In this document: piece by piece, positions 18,103-26,426 of the stretch
How positions within the stretch are numbered: position 1 is the stretch's first letter
Layout of the letters: each line of letters starts with the position of its first letter
From: Pararhodonellum marinum
Lineage (GTDB): Bacteria; Bacteroidota; Bacteroidia; Cytophagales; Cyclobacteriaceae
DNA: 64,000 nucleotides
NCBI RefSeq assembly: GCF_015354735.1
Contig: NZ_JACEFJ010000006.1
Coordinates: forward strand, 186,001 to 250,000
Direction: 5' to 3'
The notes under the pieces: generated by a model
Database searches by the model: none
The model's input: the letters and a program-made list of their open reading frames with translations, nothing else
Told to the model about the DNA's origin: nothing
Made by a program: the position numbers and the translations under genes

Positions 18103-18135
18103 AAGACTGGGACCATCACAATAGAATCATCGGGC

Positions 18136-18624
18136 TCATCGGTTGATTTCTAGTATGGTCTCTTTTTCTCTTTCTTTGAGCCTGAGTAGTCTAATAATTC
18201 TTTGGGGGGTGGGTTTGCCAATGGAAATAAACAGAAGCGTAACCGCATAAGCTATAGTAAATCCGGCATTGTCAAAAACCAACAACCCAGCCGTACAAAT
18301 CAGACCAACAAAAAACAACTGCCAAAATCGGGAAATGGTCGCCTTGCTGTAACTTTGGATTTTTTGTTCCAGATCATTTAGGGAAAACCTGATTTTCTTC
18401 ATCGTATTGTGAAAATTCACATATTGTAAAACCAGAATGGCCGTGGTCAGGCCAAGTAGAAACGAGCTGAAGGCCTTAGGGATTTCCGGTAAATCCCAGT
18501 CCAGGTTTCCACTGTTGGTATACAAATAGGCAAAACCAAAGAGAGAAAGGGGAATGGCGATTAGAATCAACACATTCCGCTCTAAAATCTTGTATTGCTT
18601 CTTGATGGTTTCAACCTGTGTCAT
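18136..18624 (-). CDS. Conserved membrane protein, function unknown
   Basis: A 162-aa protein with four predicted membrane segments: NVLILIAIPLSLFGFAYLY (~18-36), a segment at ~50-67 (SSFLLGLTTAILVLQYV), LFFVGLICTAGLLVF (~103-117) and GFTIAYAVTLLFISIG (~121-136). A basic, amphipathic stretch lies between the second and third segments, and the C-terminal tail is charged (RIIRLLRLKEREKE). No enzymatic motif is visible. It lies 24 bases downstream of the ferredoxin-reductase gene on the same strand and may be co-transcribed with it. Confidence 0.72.
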   Translation of the reverse strand: MTQVETIKKQYKILERNVLILIAIPLSLFGFAYLYTNSGNLDWDLPEIPKAFSSFLLGLTTAILVLQYVNFHNTMKKIRFSLNDLEQKIQSYSKATISRFWQLFFVGLICTAGLLVFDNAGFTIAYAVTLLFISIGKPTPQRIIRLLRLKEREKETILEINR

Positions 18625-18648
18625 TTTCAGCTCATTGGGTTAAAGAAA

Positions 18649-19743
18649 TTATTCGATATTGATTCTGATGACTCCATTGGCAGGTTTGGAAGAACAACAA
18701 AGAATGTAGCCTTGTTGGATTTCACTTTCGCTCAGTCCCGCATCTTCATTCATTTTCACTTCTCCGGAAATCAGCCTTCCTCTACAAGCAGTACACAAGC
18801 CACTCTGACAGGAATAGGGCATATCCACATCTTCATCCAATCCCGCCTCTAGTATGGTTTTTCCAGGCGGCACTTCAAAATGAAACTCGTGACCTTCCAG
18901 GATTACAGTAACCTCTTTGGTCAACACTGGAATTCCACTTTCATTTTCAGTATTTGCCGCTGGCGTGATGTAAAAACTCTCCTTCTGAATGATCTCTTTT
19001 GACACCCCTCTCTTCAACAAAGTTTGTTCAGCAGTTTCCATCAAACCTTGTGGTCCACAGATGAAGTATTTAGGGGTAAATGCAGTTTCTACAGTCCATT
19101 TGTCCAAATGATCTTCTATGACCTGGCTACTTAGCCTTCCCTGAAGCCCTTTCCATTCTGGACTTGGCTGGGTAAGGTTATGCACTATCTGTAATCTGTC
19201 TTTATACTCTCGTTGCAATTCTTTCAATTCTTTGTCAAAAATGATTTGACCTTCAGAGCGACTACAATACAGTAAACTCACTTTAGAAAGCGGTTCATTG
19301 ATCAACACAGACTTCATGATACCCATGATAGGCGTGATGCCACTCCCTCCTGTAATCAGTATAAAATGATTTTGATTCTTGGAATGAAAAGTAGTGGTGA
19401 AAGTGCCCATGGGTTTCATTACCTCAATGGTTTTTCCCGGTTTCATCTTTTCAATCAGATAGTTGGACACTAATCCACCTGCCACACGCTTTACCGTAAT
19501 CCCTGGAAATGGATCTAAATAGGGCGAAGTGCAGATACTGTAAGACCTTCTGACTGGCTTACCTTCTATGTCTAGAAGAAGGGTTAAGAATTGGCCCGCT
19601 TTATAATCCAAAAAAGGATCAGGTTGCTCAAAATAAAGGCTGATGGTATCAGGTGTCTCCTTTTTGATTTCTCTTATTTTTAAAGACAAATATTTGTCGT
19701 TGTCTTTAGGCGTTTCTTTTTTCTTTTTGAATAAATTAAACAT
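18649..19743 (-). CDS. PaaE/Hmp-like ferredoxin--NAD(P) reductase with C-terminal 2Fe-2S domain
   Basis: A 364-aa electron-transfer flavoprotein. An FAD-binding barrel (~20-125) shows the flavin motif RRSYSICTSP. The NAD(P) domain (~130-255) has ITGGSGITPIMGIMKS and YFICGPQGLM. A plant-type 2Fe-2S domain (~275-364) has the cluster cysteines in SCQSGLCTACRG (C-x4-C-x2-C) plus a distal Cys in YILCCSSKP. This domain order is that of PaaE and related oxygenase reductases, but no oxygenase genes (paaABCD) are adjacent. The actual electron acceptor is therefore unknown. Confidence 0.9.
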   Translation of the reverse strand: MFNLFKKKKETPKDNDKYLSLKIREIKKETPDTISLYFEQPDPFLDYKAGQFLTLLLDIEGKPVRRSYSICTSPYLDPFPGITVKRVAGGLVSNYLIEKMKPGKTIEVMKPMGTFTTTFHSKNQNHFILITGGSGITPIMGIMKSVLINEPLSKVSLLYCSRSEGQIIFDKELKELQREYKDRLQIVHNLTQPSPEWKGLQGRLSSQVIEDHLDKWTVETAFTPKYFICGPQGLMETAEQTLLKRGVSKEIIQKESFYITPAANTENESGIPVLTKEVTVILEGHEFHFEVPPGKTILEAGLDEDVDMPYSCQSGLCTACRGRLISGEVKMNEDAGLSESEIQQGYILCCSSKPANGVIRINIE

Positions 19744-19781
19744 TGCTGCTTATTGCTAAATTGGAATCCTACTTATGGAAT

Positions 19782-19789
19782 CAAAATTA
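19782..19789 (-). promoter_or_regulatory. TAnnTTTG promoter element for the ferredoxin-reductase gene
   Basis: The minus strand reads TAATTTTG, matching the phylum's -7 consensus, about 40 bases upstream of the ATG at 19743. The -33 element is not clear. Confidence 0.4.
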
Positions 19790-19926
19790 ATGCTCGATTT
19801 TTAAAACCTGACTTTAAATCCCATAAATCTCTTGGCTAAAAACAAATAAGTATGGATCTGGTTTCATTATTCTTTTAAAATAAGCATTTAATTTTAAAGT
19901 AAAGCCTGATTTTCCCTCCTAAAATT

Positions 19927-19934
19927 TAACTTTG
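19927..19934 (+). promoter_or_regulatory. TAnnTTTG promoter element for purB
   Basis: An exact TAACTTTG lies 25 bases before the purB ATG, giving an expected transcript start near 19941. The -33 region is a weak match only. Confidence 0.5.
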
Positions 19935-19959
19935 CAGGATCAAACCAAAAATAGAACCA

Positions 19960-21303
19960 ATGGATTTAAATGCCCTGACGGCAATATCACCTGTAGATGG
20001 CCGGTATGCCGGAAAAACCAAAGCTTTAAGGGCTTATTTTTCTGAATTTGCCTTGATCAAATACCGGGTCAAGGTAGAAGTTGAATACTTCATAGCACTG
20101 TGTGAACTACCCCTTCCCCAACTTACTGAAGTCGATAGGAACCTCTATCCTAAAATCAGGGAAATTGTCAGTGATTTTTCGGAAAAAGATGCAGAAAGCA
20201 TTAAAGAAATAGAATTGACTACCAATCACGATGTGAAGGCAGTGGAGTATTTTCTAAAGGATAAATTCGACTTACTCGGCCTTTCCAACCAAAAAGAGTT
20301 CATCCATTTTGGACTCACTTCTCAGGACATCAACAACACGGCTACACCAATGATGTTGCGAGATGGTTTGAACCAAGTCATTTTTCCAGCCTTAGATGAG
20401 GTGCTTCTTCTCTTGGAAAAATGTGTCCAGGATTGGAAAGACATTCCTATGCTCGCAAAAACCCATGGCCAACCTGCCTCACCTACCCGGTTGGGCAAGG
20501 AGTTTCAGGTTTTTGTGGCCAGAATCCAAAACCAGCTGGTATTAGTCCACCAAGTCCCCCATGCCGCCAAATTCGGGGGTGCAACCGGTAACCTCAATGC
20601 CCACCATGTGGCTTATCCTGAAAGAGATTGGAACAGCTTTGCCCAGCAATTTGTAAGTGAATATTTGGGTTTGGTAAGGTCATTTCCCACCACCCAAATT
20701 GAGCACTATGATCACTTGGCAGCGCTTTTTGACGGGTTCAAAAGAATCAATACGATTTTACTTGATTTTTCTAAAGACGTCTGGCAATATGTTGCCATGA
20801 ATTACTTTAATCAGAAAATTAAAGCAGGTGAAATAGGCTCTTCCGCTATGCCACATAAAGTAAACCCGATTGATTTTGAAAATGCGGAAGGAAATCTGGG
20901 GATTGCCAATGCCTTGCTGGAGCACCTTGCCGCTAAATTACCCATCAGCAGGCTTCAGCGTGACCTTACGGACAGCACCGTACTCAGGGCAATAGGACTG
21001 CCATTTGGGCACATGCTCATCGCATTGGAATCATTGAAAAAAGGCATAAACAAATTAGAACTCAACCAATCCGCCATAGATGCTGACTTGGAGGAAAACT
21101 GGGCAGTAGTCGCAGAGGCTATTCAAACTATTTTGAGAAGAGAAGGATTTCCCAAACCTTATGAAGCTTTGAAAGACCTGACCAGAACCCATGAAAAAAT
21201 CACTGCCAAATCCATGCGAAATTTCATCGATCAATTGGCCGTTTCTGATAAAATCAAAGCCGAACTGAGATCCATCAGTCCCTTTAATTATACGGGTATT
21301 TAG
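19960..21303 (+). CDS. purB: Adenylosuccinate lyase
   Basis: A 447-aa enzyme of the fumarase/aspartase superfamily. It cleaves adenylosuccinate to AMP and SAICAR to AICAR, both releasing fumarate, in purine synthesis. Visible landmarks are TTNHDVKAVEYFLK (~86-99), HFGLTSQDINNTATPMM (~115), KTHGQPASPTRLGKE (~166, with the catalytic-region His) and the superfamily signature GSSAMPHKVNPIDFENAEGN (~291-310). The length is normal. It is a single-gene unit with its own TAnnTTTG element upstream and a long hairpin directly after the stop. Confidence 0.97.
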   Translation: MDLNALTAISPVDGRYAGKTKALRAYFSEFALIKYRVKVEVEYFIALCELPLPQLTEVDRNLYPKIREIVSDFSEKDAESIKEIELTTNHDVKAVEYFLKDKFDLLGLSNQKEFIHFGLTSQDINNTATPMMLRDGLNQVIFPALDEVLLLLEKCVQDWKDIPMLAKTHGQPASPTRLGKEFQVFVARIQNQLVLVHQVPHAAKFGGATGNLNAHHVAYPERDWNSFAQQFVSEYLGLVRSFPTTQIEHYDHLAALFDGFKRINTILLDFSKDVWQYVAMNYFNQKIKAGEIGSSAMPHKVNPIDFENAEGNLGIANALLEHLAAKLPISRLQRDLTDSTVLRAIGLPFGHMLIALESLKKGINKLELNQSAIDADLEENWAVVAEAIQTILRREGFPKPYEALKDLTRTHEKITAKSMRNFIDQLAVSDKIKAELRSISPFNYTGI

Positions 21304-21305
21304 GA

Positions 21306-21361
21306 TTTTGCTGCTTGCTGACTTTGTAATGAAAAAGTGATTTCATCAAAGAGCAGCAAAA
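21306..21361. repeat. Long bulged hairpin after purB
   Basis: Three stem blocks nest exactly. TTTTGCTGCT (21306-21315) pairs with AGCAGCAAAA (21352-21361), CTTTG (21322-21326) with CAAAG (21347-21351), and ATGAAA (21329-21334) with TTTCAT (21341-21346), closing a 6-base loop. The result is 21 base pairs with two one-sided bulges. It could be the purB 3' end structure or part of the adjoining repeat element. Confidence 0.7.
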
Positions 21362-21362
21362 G

Positions 21363-21809
21363 AAAACTTTGCGTCTTTACGCCTTTGCGTGAAAAAAATA
21401 AAACAAACCCTTTGCGTCTCCCCCTTCGAGAAAAATAAAAAACTTTGCGTCTCTGCGCCTTTGCGTGAAAAAAATTAAACAAACCCTTTGTGTCTCCCCC
21501 TTCGAGAAAAATAAAAAACTTTGCGTCTCTGCGCCTTTGCGTGAAAAGAATTAAACAAACCCTTTGCGTCTCCCCCTTCGAGAAAAATAAAAAACTCTGC
21601 GTCTCTGCGCCTTTGCGTGAAAAAAATAAAGAAACCCTTTGCGTCTACCCCTTCGAGAAAAATAAAAAACTTTGCGTCTCTGCGCCTTTGCGTGAAAAGA
21701 ATTAAACAAACCCTTTGCGTCTCCCCCTTCGAGAAAAATAAAAAACTCTGCGTCTCTGCGCCTTTGCGTGAAAAAAAATAAAGAAACCCTTTGCGCCTTA
21801 GCGAGAAAG
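21363..21809. repeat. Tandem array of six ~76-bp repeats
   Basis: The phrase ACTTTGCG/ACTCTGCG recurs at 21366, 21442, 21518, 21594, 21669 and 21745, i.e. every 75-76 bases. Each unit has two related halves: one with GTCTCTGCGCCTTTGCGTGA and one with CCCTTTGCGTCTCCCCCTTC. Units 3 and 5 are identical and units 4 and 6 nearly so, so a ~151-bp dimer was duplicated recently. The sixth unit is truncated and ends in GCCTTAGCGAG. Long minus-strand open frames here (peptides with KAQRRKVF) are artefacts of the repeat and are not annotated. From 21810 to 21997 nothing is recognisable except a TATAAT at 21921-21926. Confidence 0.95.
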
Positions 21810-21997
21810 AAGTCCATAGCCATTTCTTTCCGTTCAATGACCGCTGAGCGTATCGTTTGAATTGAAATTAACCTTAACTTTATTTACAATACCAAGGAAG
21901 GCTCGATAAAGAAATTTACCGACTGTATAATATGTCAAGTTAATGCTTACCTATGGTCTATATTCGGCAAGATTTGTGACTTTTATAAATAACCCAT

Positions 21998-23557
21998 ATG
22001 CCTGAAAGAAAAGGATTACTGGCCCATTTAGGATCAGATTTACCAGCTGGACTGGTGGTATTTCTTGTTGCTTTGCCACTTTGTTTGGGTATTGCGCTCG
22101 CTTCTGGTGCACCCCTTTTTTCGGGTATCATCTCCGGGGTGATCGGTGGAATCGTAATTGGTTCTTTATCCGGCTCGCAGACAGCCGTTTCCGGACCTGC
22201 CGCCGGCCTGACTGTCATTGTCCTCAATGCAATTACCGAATTGGGTGCATTCGAACTCTTTCTTACCGCCACCGTAATTGCCGGTGTTTTACAGGTCGTC
22301 TTGGGTATCCTTAAAGCAGGGGTAATTGGGTATTACTTTCCCACCTCAGTCATAAAAGGCATGCTGGCAGGTATAGGCATCACCCTAATCATCAAACAAA
22401 TTCCATATGCTATTGGAATGTCAAAAGATGAACGCATAAGAGATTTTGTTCCATTTATCAATGATCTTGATTCTTTGTTTTCTCTTAAGAATCTATTCAG
22501 TGATTTTAGTTTTGGCTCCATCATCATTACCTTGGTCTCGCTGGGAATTCTTCTCTTATGGGAAAAACCCTACTTTAAATCAAAAAAAGTATTTAACCTG
22601 ATCCCAGGACCGCTTGTTGTGGTATTGATAAGCATCGGGATAAACAAGATTTTTAAATTTTTCATCCCTAATCTTTATATTGCCGAGATCAAAAAAGTCA
22701 ACTTACCGAGAATTGAGCATCTTGATCATTTTCTTGATCAGTTCATGTTTCCGGATCTAGGAGGTTTTATCAATCCTGATGTTTGGATCGTGGCCATTAC
22801 CATAGCTGTTATTGCGAGTTTGGAGACGCTGTTGAGCTTGGAGGCAGGGGATAAAATCGACACATATAAAAGGGTCTCACCCCCCAATAAAGAACTTTGG
22901 GCACAGGGAATCGGTAATATTTGCAATGGCTTGATAGGAGGTATTCCGGTGACTGCAGTTATTGTAAGGACATCAGCAAACATCACCTCTGGATCACGTA
23001 CCAAGGCATCTGCTATTTTCCATGGTATATTGCTTTTGCTCTCTGTTTTGATCATTCCCAGGTTCTTAAATCTCATTCCTTTGGCAAGCTTGGCCGCCAT
23101 TTTACTGCTTATCGGTTACAAACTGGCCAGGGTTTCCCTATGGCGCACCCAATATAAATTGGGCTTGGATCAGTTTTTGCCCTTCGCCGTTACCATTGTG
23201 GGAATCATAGTATTTGATTTGCTGAAAGGAATAGGTTTTGGGATGGTGGTAGGGTTTTTCTTTATTCTGATGCGGAATTATAAAAATTCCTATTTCTACA
23301 AGGAAGAAACAGATGACACGGACACCATTCATATTGTTTTGGCAGAGGAAGTCAGTTTTTTAAACAAGGGTGCATTGATCAATGCGCTTGAAAATATCCC
23401 GAAAGGAAAAAACGTGATCATAGATGGGTCCAATTCGAGGGTCATTGACTATGATGTTCTGGAGGTCATTGAGAACTACAGAACCAGTGCTCATGAAAAG
23501 GGAATTACGGTCGGTACCATCAATATTGAAACAGTGGACACGGGATCATTACACTAA
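21998..23557 (+). CDS. SulP-family anion transporter with C-terminal STAS-like domain
   Basis: A 519-aa inner-membrane transporter of the SulP/SLC26 family. The N-terminal signature is GLLAHLGSDLPAGLVVFLVALPLCLGIALASGAPLFSGI..., followed by SGSQTAVSGPAAGLT, about 12 membrane segments, and the conserved ETLLSLEAGDKID...NKELWAQGIGNICNGLIGGIPVT block (~270-315). The C-terminal ~85 residues (TIHIVLAEEVSFLNKG...VIIDGSNSRVIDYDVLEVIEN) are STAS-like. The substrate may be bicarbonate, sulfate or another anion. No carbonic anhydrase gene is adjacent to help decide. Confidence 0.92.
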   Translation: MPERKGLLAHLGSDLPAGLVVFLVALPLCLGIALASGAPLFSGIISGVIGGIVIGSLSGSQTAVSGPAAGLTVIVLNAITELGAFELFLTATVIAGVLQVVLGILKAGVIGYYFPTSVIKGMLAGIGITLIIKQIPYAIGMSKDERIRDFVPFINDLDSLFSLKNLFSDFSFGSIIITLVSLGILLLWEKPYFKSKKVFNLIPGPLVVVLISIGINKIFKFFIPNLYIAEIKKVNLPRIEHLDHFLDQFMFPDLGGFINPDVWIVAITIAVIASLETLLSLEAGDKIDTYKRVSPPNKELWAQGIGNICNGLIGGIPVTAVIVRTSANITSGSRTKASAIFHGILLLLSVLIIPRFLNLIPLASLAAILLLIGYKLARVSLWRTQYKLGLDQFLPFAVTIVGIIVFDLLKGIGFGMVVGFFFILMRNYKNSYFYKEETDDTDTIHIVLAEEVSFLNKGALINALENIPKGKNVIIDGSNSRVIDYDVLEVIENYRTSAHEKGITVGTINIETVDTGSLH

Positions 23558-23580
23558 TCAGTGGCAAAAATTTGTCTTGA

Positions 23581-24516
23581 TTAGGATCTTGGTAAGAAAA
23601 TCTCAGCCATCATGCAGCGTACACTACCGCCACCCAATTTTTCAATGGTAGGAATAGCAGGTGAAATGACTTCAGTGTACTTTTCTAAGGTTTGAAGTTG
23701 ACCTTTTTTTAAAGATTTCAGGGCAGTTTGGGATACTACGGTAAAAGGCTGTCCATTTACATTCTGAACTTCTAACATATTGCCCGCAAAATTGAACTTT
23801 TGGTGGCTGGAAATTGGAATTATTTTTTTTCCACCTTGTTCAAGTTTGTCTTGGAGGATTTTTCTTTCGGTGGCGGAGGGTATGCTATCTAAACAAATGA
23901 CAGCCAGGTGACGGCCAAGATGCATCATTACATTGGTATGGTAGATGGGGGTGATTTTCCCATCTATTTTTTGAACCGCATCAAATTTGACTGTTTCATA
24001 TCCCAAAATGCGCCCAAAATAGTCCAATGGTATTTCATGCGTCCTTTCGGACAGACAAGCATAGGCCAGTTGATTGATTCTGTCCAAAATCAAACTCCCC
24101 GTACCTTCCAAATATTGATTATCCTCTTCAAAAAAAGTAAGGTCGATGATTTCGTTCACCATAAAACCTTTTGCTATTAGTGATTCAATGAGGTCTTTTC
24201 TCCTCTCCAGTCTGCGGATGGGAGAAAACATCGGATAGAGGATCACTTTGCCATCTTCATGCGTACTGAACCAATTGTTTGGAAAGATGGCATCAGTCTT
24301 CACCGGCTCCTTAGTATCCTCTATCACAATCACCTCTACTCCCTTCCCACCAAGTAGAGAGACAAAAGCGTCAAATTCACCAATAGCCAACTGATTGAGT
24401 TCATCTGCAGAGCGATCATCTTTTTGTTGGTAAAAATTATTGGCTGCTGTCTCAGGATTAAACCCAAAATTGGCCGGTCGAACCATCAATATAGAAGAAG
24501 TGGTCTGATGAATCAT
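23581..24516 (-). CDS. ctlX: CtlX-like citrulline hydrolase / arginine deiminase-fold protein
   Basis: A 311-aa guanidino-group-modifying enzyme fold. It starts MIHQTTSSILMVRPANFGFN, and contains PNNWFSTHEDGKVILYPMFSPIRRLERR (~75-105), LEGTGSLILDR (~135), YHTNVMMHLGRH (~190) with the catalytic-region His, and a C-terminal GGGSVRCMMAEIF carrying the nucleophile Cys. These match the CtlX branch of the amidinotransferase superfamily, which hydrolyses citrulline. An upstream GTG at 24525 is in frame, but the ATG at 24516 gives the usual start. It is convergent with the SulP gene. Confidence 0.85.
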   Translation of the reverse strand: MIHQTTSSILMVRPANFGFNPETAANNFYQQKDDRSADELNQLAIGEFDAFVSLLGGKGVEVIVIEDTKEPVKTDAIFPNNWFSTHEDGKVILYPMFSPIRRLERRKDLIESLIAKGFMVNEIIDLTFFEEDNQYLEGTGSLILDRINQLAYACLSERTHEIPLDYFGRILGYETVKFDAVQKIDGKITPIYHTNVMMHLGRHLAVICLDSIPSATERKILQDKLEQGGKKIIPISSHQKFNFAGNMLEVQNVNGQPFTVVSQTALKSLKKGQLQTLEKYTEVISPAIPTIEKLGGGSVRCMMAEIFLPRS

Positions 24517-24567
24517 GTTAATCACTAAAATTTATAGATGTAAAAATACCTAAAAAACAGGACTCTT

Positions 24568-25485
24568 TCAGGGTTTTTTCTCATAGCGATAGAGGACTGG
24601 CTCGATGTTAAAGCGCTTCTCTGATAAGGTAAAAAAAGCATTACCATCAGGATGAAAGCCAATCGCCTCGCCTTGTGGTTCTGGATTATAAGGCAACTGT
24701 ATGGGTTTGCGTTTCAAGGCTTCCTCCACTGGCTCACCTTCATTTCTTTCCCAATAAAAAACCGTCCAGTAATTTTTAATCAAAATCTGCTTTCCATTCG
24801 CTGAGATATCTCCTGCGACGGACATGGTAAAGGGCAAGCGCATTACCTCCTGCATCTGAACATCGGCCTTCCCAAAATCCTCGGCTGCCATTTTATACAG
24901 GGTATTGGCGGAATCTCTCTTTGACAGGATATAGATGTCTCCATTCCAAGGATCTACCATCAAAGTTTCTGCATCTCTTGCCCCATCAGGATAGGTGAGT
25001 TCCCAAGTCTCTACTTCCACACTTTGGTCTAGATCCAGACTTTTGGGTTCTGGAAAGCGGAAAAGTTTGACCGAAGCATATTGCGCATTATTGTCTCCGA
25101 TTTCCCCCACATAAACATAGGAGGTTTCTTTCAATGGACCTGGTCCAATGGCAATGTCTTCCCAGTCCCTATTTTTGGTATCCTTTAAAAGGATTTCACT
25201 GACCGATTTTCCTTGCTCATCCAGTACATAGACCACTGGCTCGCCCCCACTATCATTGTGGGTATAGATCCTATTCGGATGCCTTCTGGAAAAAACAAGA
25301 CCACTGGCTTCATCGATTTCCTTGTTTTCCAACTCAGCGATTTTGACACCCTTTGAGAAAACAGAATCCTGGCTATATCGATTGAAATTTAAAGCTGTAT
25401 TTTGTTGCAAATGCTCTGAGAGCATAAACGGAAGCAGGGTAATGAGGAACAGGGCTTTCAATAGCCAATTTGATAAATTATCCAT
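24568..25485 (-). CDS. Secreted beta-propeller-like protein, paralogue of the protein at 26427
   Basis: A 305-aa protein starting MDNLSNWLLKALFLITLLPFML, with an N-terminal signal or anchor. It shares an ordered set of phrases with the lipoprotein at 26427-27416: EASGLVFSRRHPNRIYTHNDSGG, NRDWEDIAIGPGP, YVYVGEIGDNNAQ, KLFRFPEP, DAETLMVDPWNGDIYILSKRD, FYWERNEGE and PQGEAIGFHPDGNAFFTLSE. The recurring strand/Asp-turn units suggest a beta-propeller fold. A longer reading from 25527 adds 14 residues without a signal. Function is unknown. A strong terminator separates it from the upstream TonB-receptor unit. Confidence 0.78.
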   Translation of the reverse strand: MDNLSNWLLKALFLITLLPFMLSEHLQQNTALNFNRYSQDSVFSKGVKIAELENKEIDEASGLVFSRRHPNRIYTHNDSGGEPVVYVLDEQGKSVSEILLKDTKNRDWEDIAIGPGPLKETSYVYVGEIGDNNAQYASVKLFRFPEPKSLDLDQSVEVETWELTYPDGARDAETLMVDPWNGDIYILSKRDSANTLYKMAAEDFGKADVQMQEVMRLPFTMSVAGDISANGKQILIKNYWTVFYWERNEGEPVEEALKRKPIQLPYNPEPQGEAIGFHPDGNAFFTLSEKRFNIEPVLYRYEKKP

Positions 25486-25572
25486 ACCGCGAAAATACCA
25501 AATATAAGGCCATAGCTTACTATTCAATTCATTAAGATATTAAGAAATGTTAAAGGATGGAATGGAGGTGAG

Positions 25573-25610
25573 ATAAAAAAAATCCCTGCCGAAATCAATC
25601 GGCAGGGCAT
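25573..25610 (-). terminator. Rho-independent terminator after the LRR lipoprotein gene
   Basis: On the minus strand the stem CCCTGCCGA/TCGGCAGGG (9 bp, loop ~6) is followed by T8. It lies about 20 bases past the LRR gene stop and ends the TonB-receptor unit. Confidence 0.93.
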
Positions 25611-25629
25611 GGCAAAAGTTTAACTATTA

Positions 25630-26421
25630 TTATTCGCCACAATCATCAAAATTTCCGCCGCTCAAATCCCCGATTTCATCCAAATAAGGATAAATCACAC
25701 AGAAATCTTCAACTTCTAGCTCTCTCAAATCCAGAATAGCGGCTCCATCAGGGGAAGCGCTGTTTTGAAGGGCGCCGCCTTCCATCAGAGTAGCCAAAAC
25801 GCTCAGATCAGTAACTCCTGAATTTCTCATATTGAGTCTCCACAGATTGGTCAATTTAGCTATGGTTTCCATACCTTCATTTCCAAAAGGGACATTTCGG
25901 GCAATGATCGTCCCAAGATTGGTATTGTTTTCCAGTGGAGAAATGTCTGTGATGCCAGTCGTGGTATTGATATTGAAATAGGTCAGCGTGGTGTAATTTG
26001 AAATTGGAGATAAATCTGTAACCCCAGTGTTGTTCAACCTGAGGTAATCCATTTTCTCAAGACCTGCTATAGGCGTAAGATCTGTGACGCTGGTTCCTCC
26101 CAAATGCAGATAAGTGAGGTTCTCTGCGAACTCCAAACCTGTCAAATCTTCGATCTGCTCTATTTCACCAGTAATGTCGCTTCCACCATCAATGGTCAAA
26201 GTCTCTAGTTCCAGGATATTTTCTTCAGTGATGTCTTCATCATCATCTAAACCAAGCGCGATTTTAATCTGTTGCTCCAGTCTGGCATCAGGTACGTTAA
26301 CTACCTCAGGCTCTTCAGGAGTAATGATGGTGGGTTCGTCGTCGCTGGAACAGCTAAAAACTGTTGCGAAGCCAAAAGCCGCAATCACCATTACGGAAAA
26401 TTTGTTAAAATTAGTTTTCAT
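25630..26421 (-). CDS. Internalin-like leucine-rich-repeat lipoprotein
   Basis: A 263-aa lipoprotein with a signal ending in FSC (Cys ~24) followed by SSDDEP, the acidic stretch often seen after the lipidated Cys of surface lipoproteins in this phylum. Four to five ~22-residue LRRs cover ~95-200: LTYLHLGGTSVTDLTPIAGL, MDYLRLNNTGVTDLSPIS, LTYFNINTTTGITDISPL, LWRLNMRNSGVTDLSVL. A Cys pair near the end (DFCVIYPYL...FDDCGE) may form a disulfide. It is probably surface-exposed and binds a protein or glycan partner. It lies directly after the propeller lipoprotein gene. Confidence 0.85.
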   Translation of the reverse strand: MKTNFNKFSVMVIAAFGFATVFSCSSDDEPTIITPEEPEVVNVPDARLEQQIKIALGLDDDEDITEENILELETLTIDGGSDITGEIEQIEDLTGLEFAENLTYLHLGGTSVTDLTPIAGLEKMDYLRLNNTGVTDLSPISNYTTLTYFNINTTTGITDISPLENNTNLGTIIARNVPFGNEGMETIAKLTNLWRLNMRNSGVTDLSVLATLMEGGALQNSASPDGAAILDLRELEVEDFCVIYPYLDEIGDLSGGNFDDCGE

Positions 26422-26426
26422 TTCTT

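Noticed and set aside
21363-21809. Possible CRISPR array
   Set aside because: The units are contiguous 76-bp repeats without unique spacers; no cas genes are nearby.
21475-21837. Long minus-strand open frames with peptides like KAQRRKVF across the repeat array
   Set aside because: They are produced by the 76-bp repeats, shift frame from unit to unit and have no start or ribosome-binding context; they are not genes.
21921-21926. TATAAT as a promoter for the SulP gene
   Set aside because: This phylum uses a different -7 consensus (TAnnTTTG), there is no supporting -33 element and the distance to the start is over 70 bases.
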